A stretch of 64,000 bases of DNA, taken from Chelonoidis abingdonii (Eukaryota; Chordata; Testudines; Testudinidae). A program made the position numbers and the translations under genes. This document shows positions 35,353 through 46,356 of the stretch, in pieces (the stretch's first letter is position 1; every line of letters starts with the position of its first letter). The stretch spans positions 34,517,858 through 34,581,857 of the forward strand of contig NC_133774.1 in the NCBI RefSeq assembly GCF_003597395.2, written 5' to 3'. A model generated the notes under the pieces. It searched no databases, had not been told where the DNA came from, and worked only from the letters and a program-made list of their open reading frames with translations.

Positions 35353-36133
35353 TAATTGTAGAGTGCAATAGCATTGACTGATATAGAGCAGTTAGTGCCA
35401 TAGCTTCATATTCCTGGTAAATTAAAATGGGATGGAATTTTTTTATAGCTCACAGCACATCCCAATGCATCCAGCCTCATCACTACATTAAGTTGATTGC
35501 TGTGTCTAGCAATTTTTCCTGCAATATTGTCAGAGTATTTTTATTGCATTTTTAGAAGATAAAATGCTAAGCAAAACAGCTGACAAAGAAAAATAACATA
35601 TATGCAAAATAACATTTTCAACAAGAAACCTAAAATGCACAGATATAGGCATTATGAGCTTTTCAATGTGTGTCTGAATACTGATGGATGGAAAACTGCT
35701 CTGTCTCACCTGAAAGAGTGACCATCTTGATAAGTCATAGTTTCAGTGGGGTTACGATTTAGATTCTTCTAGGGCTTGATCCTGTACTTACAAGTAAAAT
35801 TGGGATTTTTTACTGTGTCTTGGGAATTAAGCCGTGCATCAAGGAGTTAGGTGAGGAGAGAGATTATCAGTCACTTATATGCTTGTGATTTAATTACAGA
35901 AACAAATCCTTCTCTGGGTGAAGAATAGGCACCACATACATTGTTTAAGGCCCCACTTCTGCAAACATTTATGCACAGGAGTAGACCTACTGATGTATTC
36001 CTAAAAGATTGCACATATTTGTGTTATGAGCTTTGACTTCAATATTGTAGAACTTCTCCAATACTAAGACATATCTTCTTAACTGGTTGATTAATGACAA
36101 CAGAAACCAGCAGGGTGATTCTAATCAAGGATA
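35353..36133. other. ITGA1 intron 1 with faint palindromic repeat copies
   Basis: A decayed palindromic MITE-like copy lies at about 35950-36050 ('cttctgcaaacatttatgc'). Otherwise nothing recognised. Confidence 0.4.
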
Positions 36134-36141
36134 TTATAGCA

Positions 36142-36490
36142 CAGCATTTCTCAAACTGGGGTAACCCCTGGGGGACCACAAGGGTACTCCAGGGAGTCCG
36201 CGGGCCTCACTGATCAACTCACCCACCTCCCTCCCTCAACTCCTCCCGCTCCCTCCCAGTGCCTCCTGCTGCTATGGAGGGAGGGGAAGGAGTGGGGATG
36301 GGGTGTGCTCAGGGGAGGGAGTGGAAAGAGCAGGGAAGAGGAGGGGCAGGGGTGGAGCAAAGGTAGGAAAAGGTGGGGCCTTGGGGGAAGGAGTAGAGTG
36401 TGGGGGGGCTGAGCGTGCGGCTTGGGAGTCTGTGAAAAAAAATTAAATCAAGATGGGGGGCCTCAGGTTGCTAAAGTTTGAGAACCGCTG
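36142..36490. mobile_element. Non-autonomous hAT element with exact 8-bp duplication
   Basis: The ends CAGCATTTCTCAAACTGGGG and the complement of CAGCGGTTCTCAAACTTTAG form hAT-type inverted repeats. They are flanked by TTATAGCA at 36134-36141 and 36491-36498. The 349-bp interior is purine-rich (ggag repeats) with no coding content. Confidence 0.9.
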
Positions 36491-36498
36491 TTATAGCA

Positions 36499-38540
36499 GA
36501 TTTAACCCTGGTGGTAAATTTAAGAAGGTAATGAATGATTTTGCCTCACTAACTTACATCTGCCAGGTATAGCAAGATACCGGCTAAACTCTTCAGCATG
36601 AAGCAGTAGAACAATGTTGAAAAAACCTTTGTTTAGAGAGGACTGATGTGAGCGGATGGATAACAGTTAGAAAATGAACTACAATATTTCTGGGAGCTCA
36701 GTGTGATAACAAAAAACTGCAATGCTAATGTAAGAGCTAAAAATATTTCTTTGCTTCCTCCTGTTCTAGTTCATATTTTAGAAATCTGTTCTTAAAAGAA
36801 TATTATTTAAAATGAAATCACTTGATGTGATTAATAATACATACGAACATTGAAGCATGGTAGGAAAAAATAAGACTGGATACTCAAATGCTACTTGTAG
36901 TACTTCAAAGAAGTAGGAGCATTTGGTGAAAAAGTGCCATGGAAGAAGTAACACATGCCTAGGGCTTGATAAAAGCGTAGTGTATGTGTTTATTTCTAGA
37001 GACAACATAGCTGACAGAAAGTGCTAGATTAGAAAATGCTGCAAAATGCAAAGCATATAGTGTTCACTTAAACTTAATCTTTTGCATGAAATAATTTTCT
37101 GTACCATCACACTGCTTGGTTTTTTTAAAGGTTTTCAATATTTCTTCAAAACAAATTATAGTCTAATAATTTTTAAAGATATTCTAATGAATTGCTTCGT
37201 AGGCCTGCATAAAATAAATATATGTCATCATTTGTCCAACTAAAAGGTCAGGGGAAAGAAGTTGGAGCCTGGTTTAGGGATAAGGTAGAAAATGATATGC
37301 CAGGAACTAAGGGAGAAAGTGAGATGTGCAGAAGAGAGTGGACCTAAGAGTCCAAACTGGAGTGAGAGCTAAGTTTCTAGAGAGTGGAGTAGAGTCAATA
37401 GTACTCACTGGGGGAGGGATATATGAGGAGATGGATGGGAGATCATTGAATAGATGAGTTGAAGAGTTTTCTAGAATTTGCTGTGTGGCCTTCAGCATAT
37501 CACTCAGCCTCTCTATGCCTCAGTTTACATATATTTAAAAGAGTATAATAAAGCTTAACAACCTCACATTTGTAAAGCACTCTGGGAACCTCTTGCATAA
37601 GGGGAAATGTGCAAATTGTTAAGAGCTGCATACATACAAATGCCAGTTTCCAGATTTCTGAATTCAATGGGCTTATTCAGATGGTTGTACAATTTAGTAG
37701 GTGACATTTTGTAAAACTCTGTTGTATTTAGAAAAGTTTTTCCTATTATACAGTCTTATTCATTCATGAACAGATTACAAAGCTTTGATTCAATACATTT
37801 CAAGGCTTGATACCACATTATAAAACTATGTTCCAATACAAATCATTTTGTGCAAGCCAGTAAAGGAAGCTTTTATTTTCTGGTTTGTACAAAGCATTTT
37901 ATTGGGGCTGAATAAGTCATGACTACTGAATTTGGAGCAACTTGCAAGATATATATTTCTTTACCTTATTTTATTGGACAATTGTCTACTTTTAATAATG
38001 AAAAGTCATTTTTCAGTGGACTGGATTCTATCCAGAAAGTCAGTCTTTTGCTCCTCAAAGGTTAAAGATTAAGGAATACTAGTTGGAGGCAATATTATAC
38101 AAAGGTTCTTTTGTAGTCCAGAGAAATAAAAAGCCTGATTTAAACTGTACTGAAAGGTTTAAAAAGTTGAAAACTTTTTATAAAGTTTTATCAGAAATAC
38201 AGACACTGATATTTTGTCAGCTGGAATTAAATATAATGTGAACTCCCAGCATAACTGTCTCAGACTTCTGCTGTGAGGCTATAGCACTGTGTCGCCTAAG
38301 TTCACAGAAGATCATTGTACTACAGATGGATATTTTCTTCCATGTGGAATATTTGTGACTAGTCATATTTTTCACTAAGAAGAATACTAGTCTGATAAAT
38401 AATAGACCAAGATCGTACAATTCAGTGGCGACACTATCACAACCCAGGCAAAATTTAAAGTGTGAAGCTTCTCACACTTATCTTACACAATGAAGGAGTC
38501 TGCTTCCGTGTTCTTGAGCCACCAGCTAATTATTAGCATT
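36499..38540. other. ITGA1 intron 1 with a MIR-type SINE
   Basis: No gene. A MIR-type SINE on the plus strand lies at about 37480-37640 ('tctctatgcctcagttt', then 'gtaaagcactctggga'). The rest is unassigned AT-rich sequence. Confidence 0.45.
37480..37640 (+). mobile_element. MIR-type SINE
   Basis: Contains 'ctgtgtggccttcagcatat', 'cagcctctctatgcctcag' and 'tttgtaaagcactctggga', in MIR order. Confidence 0.6.
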
Positions 38541-38548
38541 TCTGTGAG

Positions 38549-38762
38549 CAGGGGCGGCTCTACACATTTCGCCGCCCCAAGCAGGGTGGCATGCCGCAGG
38601 AGGCGCTCTGCCGGTCGCCAGTCCTGCAGCTCCGGTGGACCTCCCACAGGCATGCCGCAGGAGGTGGCCTGCCTGCCGCAGTCCCGACGACCGGCAGAGT
38701 GCCCCCCGCAGCATGCCACCCCAAGCACGCGCTTGGCGTGCTGGGGTCTGGATCCGCCCCTG
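38549..38762. mobile_element. 214-bp hAT MITE with exact 8-bp duplication
   Basis: The ends CAGGGGCGGCTCTA and the complement of CAGGGGCGGATCCA are inverted repeats. TCTGTGAG occurs at 38541-38548 and 38763-38770. The GC-rich interior is itself partly palindromic around 'catgccgcaggagg'. The overlapping open frames on both strands are compositional. Confidence 0.92.
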
Positions 38763-38799
38763 TCTGTGAGTGAGGTCTAGTGATAGGATCCAAGTACTG

Positions 38800-38990
38800 A
38801 GAGGCCCTTATTGTTTCTATCCTTAGCTCTGCTTTTCACCAACTCACTTGGTTAAGCAATTTCTGACTGTGACTCATTTTCTACGTCTATAAAGTGAGGA
38901 TAACAACATCTACTTTTGTGAAGAACTTTGGACCTCAGTTTCAGAGTTGCATCATGTCTTCAAATGAAAGGTGCTTTGTAAGTGCAAATT
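38800..38990 (+). mobile_element. Old MIR-like SINE
   Basis: 'ttagctctgcttttcaccaa' followed by 'ataaagtgaggataacaaca' and 'aaaggtgctttgtaagtgc' follow the MIR layout, with strong divergence. Confidence 0.4.
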
Positions 38991-39880
38991 GGTGATGTTC
39001 TTTGAGTTACTTCAATCATAGCAGTGAAGCCCAAATAAACACTCTCAGTCAACTGTCCATTATTACCATTTCTAAATAACTCTTTTCAGTAATTTGTCAA
39101 TAACTTGGAAATTTCTTTTTTATCCTATTTATTTCCTATTTTCATATGGACCATAAGAACACTAATGGAATAGGCAGTCTTTTACAAGGCAATAATTTGG
39201 TTCCCCATCAGCATAAACTAATGCACAAGGCATTCAAGAACTCGACTATTGCCTCACAAAATGGGACACCCATCCTAGTATCACTTAATTATAAAAGAGT
39301 GCATCTTATAAAATATGTTGATAAGTTCTCAGGTATTCAAATATCCTTATAATAGTATTTGATGCATTATGTGTTGCGCAAAACATTATAGCAGTATTTT
39401 TTCCTGCATAAGGTTCCTGATTGAACTTGTATCCTCTGTACAACATTTTAATCTTCATCTTAAATTCCCCTGTCGTCTTTTATTACCCAGAATCATGGTT
39501 AGATAGATGTTGGATTTTCCTAGCTGCTTTTTTGTAGTTTCCTAAGGTTTTTCAGTTGTATATATTTAGCTTTCTAAGAGGTGTTTCAGTCTGTTTTGTT
39601 CTTTTTCATTGCACTCAACCCTTTTAGTTTTCAGCTTCTTTTTACAAAGTGTCAAACCTTAAGCACCTTTGTACCATTGTGTGCAAAGACTGATATGCAT
39701 ATAGGTTTGGTGTTTGGGGGCCAGAATTGAATACAAATAAGTATGAATTTGATCTTTCCACAAGCTGTTGGGGAGGAAGATGAACATGAAGCCAATATGC
39801 AGCCTGTTAGATGTAAGGGACAATCCCTCTTGTGCTCCACAGCTGACTTGGGGTTGCAGGGTTTGGGCTGCGGGGCTGTT

Positions 39881-39995
39881 TAATTGTGGTGTGGACATTC
39901 GGGCTCAGGCTGGAGCCCAGGCTCTGGTATCCTCCCCACTCGCAGGGTTCCCGAGGTGGGTTCTGGCCTGAGCCTGAATACCTACACCACAGTTA
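39881..39995. repeat. Inverted repeat with 30-bp arms
   Basis: 39881-39910 (starting taattgtggtgtggacattc) pairs with 39966-39995 (ending cctacaccacagtta) with few mismatches around a roughly 55-bp GC-rich loop. It is probably the core or remnant of a TIR element. Confidence 0.7.
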
Positions 39996-40004
39996 GAACC
40001 ATAG

Positions 40005-40450
40005 ATTTATAGACTTTAAGTCCAGAAGGGATTATTATGATCATCTAGTCTGACCTCCAGCATATTACAGGCCACAGAACCTCACCCAGCCACTCCTGTA
40101 ATAGACCCATAACTTCTGGCTGAGTTACTGATTTAAAGACTTCATGTTATACCATTTACTCTAGTTCAAACCAACAAGTGACCTGTACTCCATGCAGCAG
40201 AGGAAGGCAAAAAATCCCAGATTCTCTGCCAATCTGACCCAGGGGAAAATTCTGTCCCTACCCCAACTATGGTGATCAGTTAGAACCTGACCATGTCAGT
40301 GGCAACCACCAGCCAGACACCTGGATAAAATTCACTCTAGTAACTCAGAGCCTTCTCCATCTAGTGTCCCATCTCCGGCTATTGGAGATATTTGTTCCTA
40401 GCAGTCACAAGATGGACCACATCCCATTATAGGCAATCTCATCATAAACA
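40005..40450 (-). mobile_element. CR1 3'-end fragment
   Basis: Starts with 'ccatagatttatagacttta' and 'gatcatctagtctgacctcc', the antisense of a CR1 3' terminus. It continues as diverged CR1-like sequence to about 40450. Confidence 0.65.
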
Positions 40451-41300
40451 GCCCCACTGCCCGAGTTCTGCAAGCCTGAGTCAGCTGACATGGGCCAGTC
40501 ATGTGTGTTTAATTGCAAGGTAGATGTACCCTATAGGACAGATTTCAGATCTGACCTTAATTTTTTTCCTGCCTTTTGCTGGTTAAATCAGTAACCGAGG
40601 GCCTCTCTTTTGGGTGATATGTGGTGATCTCTTTTTCCTTCCACACCACAGCCATGTGTCCAATTGTGTGCTATCATTCTGTCTGTGTTTGCATCAGTCT
40701 ATTCTGGGAAAATCTGGGCATTTTTCAACCGTACTTCAGCAGAAGATAATGTGCCCAGAGGACATGCACACAGAGTGGCACTAACATTAAATTATTATGA
40801 TGGTTTTCATAATTATAAGGAAAGGAAGGATTCAGAGCAGCAGAATAAGGACAATGGACTTCAAAATGCAGACTTTAACAGACTCAGAGAACTGTAGGTA
40901 AGATCCCATGGGAAGAAAATTTAAGGAAAAAAAGTTGTTCAGGAAAGCTGGCAGTTTTTCAAAAAGAAAATATTAAAGGCACAACTACAAATTATCCTGA
41001 TGCAAAGGAGAGACAGGAAGAAGAGGAGGAGGCCAGTATGATTCCATCAGATGCTGTTTAATGACTTGAAAAGCAAAAATAAATTCTACAAAAGTGAGAC
41101 ATGGACAAATTGCTTAGGATAATTATAAAAGAATAGAATAAGCATACAGGGACAAAATCAGAGAAGGTAAGGCATAAAATGAGTTATAGCTAGTAAGGGA
41201 CATAAAGGGTAATACAAAGAGGTACTATAAATACACTGGGAGCAAGAGAAAGATGAAGGAAAGTGCAGGTCCTCTACTTAGCATGGAAGAAGAGCTAATA

Positions 41301-41488
41301 ATAGATGACATCAAGAAAGCTGACATGTTTAATGCCTATTTTGCATCAGTCTTCACTAAAAGGGTAAATTGTGATGAGACAGTTAACAATGTATTAAATA
41401 GATGACATCAAGAAAGCTGACACGTTTAATGCCTATTTTGCATCAGTCTTCACTAAAAGGGTAAATTGTGATGAGACAGTTAACAATG
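41301..41488 (+). repeat. Tandem duplication inside CR1 (97-bp period)
   Basis: 41301-41391 and 41398-41488 are identical over 91 bases except for one t/c difference (gacatg versus gacacg). The linker gtatta and following bases separate them. Confidence 0.95.
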
Positions 41489-41489
41489 G

Positions 41490-42149
41490 ACTTAAAGTGA
41501 ATGTAGGTAAGACCAAGGCTAAGATAACTGAGGGAGGAGGGCTTTCCATAAACACTATCACAGACAGAGGGCTTAAAAGAATGAAAGACTTTAAATACCT
41601 AAATTAATGGTTGGTGATCACTGTGCCCTCAGCATCAAACTAAAGTTGCCTGGTGCAAATGGTGAGAGCCAGTTCTCTGGGACAAAAAGATGCCAATAAA
41701 GTTAAAAACTAGCATGTATAAAACTGTAATTCAACCCATCCTAATGTACAGATCTGACCAGCCACAGGAAAGGAAATCAGTACACTCTTCAACGTGGAAA
41801 CAAAGATGTTGAGATGGTCAAATGATTGAATACTCTGATAGGAAACAAAATGAAGTTGTAAGCGGTCTAATGCGGGTTGCTCCAATGGAAGAAAATTGAG
41901 GGAGGCTATGCTAAATTGGTATGGGTATATTCAGCAACAACCTGAGAGCTATCTCGGTGGGATGGCTCTTGCAATGATTGTAGATGGAAGACAACGAATA
42001 GGGAGATCAAAGACTTGGTTCATGGATTGGATATCAGCAGATCTCAGAAAGTCCAATCTGTATGATAATCTGGCATACATTCATGTTTCAGAAGAAGGCT
42101 ATAAAAGTCACCTACCCCAAATAGGGAAGTGGTAAGAAAGAACAAAACT
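41490..42149 (+). mobile_element. RTE-type LINE C-terminal fragment nested in CR1
   Basis: The open frame at 41896-42135 reads NWYGYIQQQPESYLGGMALA, then GRQRIGRSKTWFMDWISADL. This resembles the conserved RTE/BovB-type C terminus (LRWYGHV.R.P..., GRPK.RW.D.I..DL). Upstream 41730-41890 carries more of the same protein in other frames. The CR1 segment before it (gatgagacagttaacaatg) and after it (gaccagatacataatg, 42150-42165) appear to be two copies of one CR1 site, as expected for a target duplication. Confidence 0.6.
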
Positions 42150-42529
42150 GACCAGATACATAATGCAATTAATATTAACAATAAGTGGGAAGGAACACAA
42201 GTCAAATTGGGAAAGAACGGGTTAAGCGATGTTTGAATAAGTTAGATGTATTCAAATTGGCTGACCCTGATGAAATTCGTCCAAGGGTATTTGTGAAACT
42301 AATTGGAACAATCTTGTAACCATTAGTAATTGTGTTAGAAAACTCCTGGAGGATGGGTGAGGTCCCAGAGGATTGAAGACAGGAGACATAATACCTATCT
42401 TTAAAAAGGAGATCAAAAAGGACCTGAGGAATTATATACCAGTTGGCCTAACTTTGATATCTTCAAAGATACAAGACAATTCTTTAATAATTTGTTCCAG
42501 TAAGCACCTAGAGAATAATAGAGTTATAA

Positions 42530-43080
42530 GTAAGGCTAAGTTTTTATCATGGGTATTTTTAGTAAAAGTCATGAAACAGGTCATGGCTAATAAAAAAAAT
42601 TCATGGAAGCCCATGACCTGTCTCTGACTTTCACTAAAAATATCCCTGGCAAAAGGAGTAGATGGGTTCAGCACCTGCTGCTGCTGGGGCTCCCTGATCC
42701 CCCACCACTGCAGTGTGTGAGAACTCTGGAGTCCCCCTGCCCATGGGGCTGGGCTGCTGCGGGATCCCCTCACCCTCAGGGCAGCTGAGAGCTGCAGGGT
42801 CCTCCAGCCATGGTCAGGGCTGGGGAGCTGCCGGGGTCCCTCCACTGCCCACCGGGGCTGTGCAGCTGCGGAGAGTCCTGCTGCCATGGCTAGGCAGCTG
42901 AGGGGTCTGCCAGCCCCTCCCGTCCCGTGGCTGAGTAGCTGCAGGGTCCACCAGCACCCTACCAGGGAAGGAGCTGAGAGCTGTGGGGGTGGGGCTGGCT
43001 GGGAGTTCCAACCCCAGGGCAGAAAATGTCATGGAGGTCAATAGCAGTCATGGATTCTGTGACCACTGTGACATAATTGT
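42530..43080. mobile_element. Non-autonomous hAT-like element nested in CR1, exact 8-bp duplication
   Basis: AGTTATAA flanks it at 42522-42529 and 43081-43088. It begins GTAAGGCTAAGTTTTTATCA and ends GTGACATAATTGT; the termini are only imperfectly inverted. The GC-rich middle generates long open frames (42432-42887 on the minus strand) that are not genes. Removing it restores the CR1 order. Confidence 0.8.
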
Positions 43081-43409
43081 AGTTATAACCAACATGGATT
43101 TGGAAAAACAAATGATGCCAACCCAATCTAATTTTCTTCTTTGACAGGGTTACTGGGATGGGAGGGACATCTTGATTTTTAGTAAGGCTTTTGACAGTCT
43201 TACATGACATTCTCATAAGCAAACCATGGAAATGTTGTCTAGATGAAATTACTAAAAAGTAGGTGCAAAACTGGCTGAAAGACCGTACTCAGAGTAATTA
43301 CCAATGGTTTGCTGTCAAAGTTGGGAGACATATCTAATGGGGTCTCTCCAGAGTTTCTCCTAGCTTCAGTACTCATCAATATTTTCATTAAAGACTAGGA
43401 GGCAAGCAC

Positions 43410-43905
43410 AGCGGGTAATTCTGAGGGATCACTGGCTTTATGCCCAGGTCAATGGAGTCCCAGGCAGTGCTCAGGCCACAATTGTTATCCAACAGCTTAC
43501 CTGAGTAAACTGGGAAGGGTCAGCTTGCAGGGGTCCCCACTCCTGATTGAGGCAAATATCCAGCCCCCTGATTGGCTGAGGAGTGCTATATAAACCCGGA
43601 AGTTGTCTGAGCAGGTAAAGGAATCCCCTGATGGCTATTACTACGGAGCCCTCCTGCTTATCTGATTCCTGGTGTCTGTTCTCCGTCCTAACCCAGACTT
43701 CCATCTATTCCCAGTTCCTACCCTCCTGTCCTACTCCAGGTCCTACTTCTCCACCTTAGCCCTGACTTTGTCTCTGGCTGTGACCCCTGGATGGGCACCT
43801 GATGCTGTCTTTGGTTTTGACTGTTGGCTCTGACCACTAGGCATGGCTCCGGCTCTGACTACTAGGCATGACTACCCATGTCCTCGTCACTGAAATAATA
43901 GGAAA
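43410..43905. repeat. Unclassified repeat with TATA-like box, possibly LTR
   Basis: 'gctatataaacccggaag' at 43588-43605, followed by a C- and T-rich stretch with 'tgac(t/c)cctgg' and 'gactactaggcatgactac' repeats. This resembles LTR or 5' regulatory sequence of a retroelement, but no ends were located. Confidence 0.3.
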
Positions 43906-45151
43906 TGAGGAGGAACAAAGCTGAGTGAGAAAAGGAGAATGAACAGATCTTGTCAATTTTGAAACTATCCCAATCTTTTTTCAAAATGAGAAATTCATTG
44001 ACACCACTCCTTTCCCATGGACAGTTTCAGTTTTGATAAATCTGTATTTTCTGATGAAAAAATGCTTTGTTGAAAAATTCCCAACCATCTTTAATAATCT
44101 TACTTTTACCCATTACGGAGAGTGTTAGAGTGTCTAGGTTCCTTTCACTGACTGTGTGCTGAAGTTTAGTATTACAGCTTTCTGAATTGCATTAGAACAC
44201 AGTTTGAACTTGTAAGAAGGCTCATGTATGTATTTCCTTTAATTTTCTGTACAATAAAAATATAGCTGATGTGAATGTATTCTCCATTTGGACAATCTGG
44301 TATCAAAACTCTATTCAAATTTCTTCTAGTAAGTTTCTAAAGACCCAATTCATCACAAAAAATTCTGTTTTTACAAAGAACATTGTCTACAGTATTGTGA
44401 AGCTAGACAACTTTTATTTTCCTCTTTGTTTTGTTAATTGAAATGAATTGGGCCCTAACACCAAGTGGATAGCGATTATAAAACTCTGTAATAATCTTTC
44501 AAGGATAATAGTGGAAGCCTTATCCATGAAGATAATTGAAACAAAGCATGGCAAAAGATGCTATCAGGAACAATTCTATATTAGCAGGGCACTAGGTTTC
44601 TCAGCCTTATACAGGACAGCAACTCATCTCTGTTGTAAACTGTTGAAAGTTAATGTTACACAGGCAATACATTACTAATTCCAGTAATTCTATTATTATT
44701 TCTATTATTGTTATCTGTGGAAAAGGAATTATTATAGTTATGCTTTGAATTTATATAGAAGCATCTTTCTTCCAAGGAGCACTATACAAGCATCCATGAA
44801 TTAAACTTTACAACACTCCTGTGAGGTGTCCACATTTTACATGTGGGTTAACTGAGGCATGAGATGTTAGGTCATTTATGCAAGACCATAGACTGAGTCA
44901 GCAGCAAACTAGTTAAACAAAGTTGAAAAGTGGGCAGTCTGAATCCCAGACTTATTCTTAGCAGTAGACCGGATTCCCCTTTCATCTTATAGACAAACAA
45001 TGTCAAAAATTCATTGTACCAGTTGATTATTTTAAAATATTTGAGATTTAACAAGTCATTTTTATAACAAGTAACATATTTATATCTATCACAAAGCTCT
45101 TGAACTTTAAGAAGCAGATTCCACAACCATTCTATGGAACTTCTTGTGTAA
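43906..45151. other. ITGA1 intron 1 with an antisense MIR
   Basis: No gene. A MIR-type SINE on the minus strand is visible at about 44750-44940. The rest is unassigned. Confidence 0.45.
44750..44940 (-). mobile_element. MIR-type SINE
   Basis: 'acaacactcctgtgaggt', 'cacattttacatgtgggtta' and 'actgaggcatgagatgttag' are the antisense MIR order. It ends near 'gtcagcagcaaactag'. Confidence 0.6.
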
Positions 45152-45156
45152 GGAAC

Positions 45157-46351
45157 TGTGACAGGTTGAATCAGAGAAACCCCCTTGGGGCTGCCAACTG
45201 ATGTACCAAGACTACCTATGCCTCTGCTTTCCCTGCCCTTCCAGCTTGGGACTTTAGCACTCTGTCTGGTTTGAGCCAGACCCGCTAGTCTGCTGCAAAC
45301 CCAGACCCAGTTTTGAAACACATCCCCTAACAGTTTTAGACTTAAACTGAAAACAGTTTACAGAAGTGTTTCTGTTTTTAACACTCAGATACCCAACTTC
45401 CAATGGGTTTAAACCCCAAATAAATCTATTTTACCCTGTATAAAGCTTATTGTTCACCCTCTACAACACTGATAGAGAGATATGCACAGCTGTTTGCCTC
45501 TTCCCCCCCCCCGCTCCGTATTAATACATACTTTGGGTAAATTAATAAATAAAAAGTGATTTCATTAAATACAAAAAGTAGAATTTAAGTGGTTCCAAAT
45601 AGTGACAAACAAAACAAAGTGAATTACCAAGTAAAATAAAATAAAACATAACATGCAAATCTAAGCCTAATACAGTAATAAAACTAAATACAGATAAAAT
45701 CTCACCCTTAAAAATGTTTTAATAACTGTTTTTTTACAGACTGAATGCCTTTCTAGTCTGGGCACAATCCTTTCCCCTGGTACAGCCCTTGTTTTAGCTT
45801 AGGTGGTAACTAGGGAATTTTTTATAATGGCTGCCCCCTTTGTTCTGTTCCACCCACTTATATATTTTTTGCATAAGGTAGAAATTCTTTGTCCCTCTCT
45901 GGGTTCCCACTCCTTCCTTTTCAATGAAAAAGCACCAGGTTAAAGATGAATTTCAGTTCAGGTGACATAACTGTATGTCACTGTAAGAATTTACTACCCA
46001 CTTGCCAGCACACAGGTATACAGAAAGACTTACAAGTAAAACAGAGCCATTTACAGTTAATTGTTCTGGTTAATGCAAGCCATCAAGATTCCAAACAACC
46101 ATTAATGGCCCACACTTTGCATAATTACAATAAGCCCTCAAAGTTATATTTTATATTTCTAGTTTCTGATACAAGAGTAATACTTTTAATTAAATAGAAT
46201 AACCACACTCAGTAGATTATAAGCTTTGTAACAATATCTTACAAAAGACCTTTTGTCTTATGCATGAAATATGCATAAAGCATATTTCAGTTACATTATA
46301 TTTATACTTATTAGCATATTTTTGTAAAATCATATAAAGTGCAACGTCCCA
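45157..46351 (-). mobile_element. Solo LTR, 1195 bp, with 5-bp target duplication
   Basis: The element starts TGTGACAGGTTG and ends GCAACGTCCCA, the TG...CA termini of an LTR. The 5-bp repeat GGAAC lies exactly outside both ends (45152-45156 and 46352-46356). Read on the minus strand there is a TATATAAG box (plus-strand about 45858-45865), which suggests minus orientation. No gag, pol or env sequence is attached, so it is a recombined solo LTR. The open frame at 44872-45321 crosses its border and is not a gene. I recall this family as common in turtle genomes; whether it is Ty3-type or retrovirus-type is not decided. Confidence 0.75.
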
Positions 46352-46356
46352 GGAAC

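Larger units (their letters stand above)
40820..43410 (+). mobile_element. CR1 LINE 5'/middle coding part, multiply interrupted
   Basis: Sense-strand CR1 recognised at 'gcatcagtcttcactaaaag', 'gataagttagatgtattcaa', 'gatgaaattcgtccaaggg', 'gaggtcccagaggattgaag' and 'aacatggatttggaaaaac'. It is broken by a 97-bp tandem duplication (41301-41488), an RTE-like LINE piece (about 41490-42149) and a hAT element (42530-43080). No functional ORF remains. Confidence 0.8.

Noticed and set aside
42432..42887. 151-codon open frame, minus strand
   Set aside because: Crosses the border of a hAT element with an exact 8-bp duplication and CR1 sequence; no homology recognised.
44872..45321. 149-codon open frame, minus strand
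   Set aside because: Spans the left boundary of the solo LTR at 45157, so it is a chance fusion of intron and repeat.
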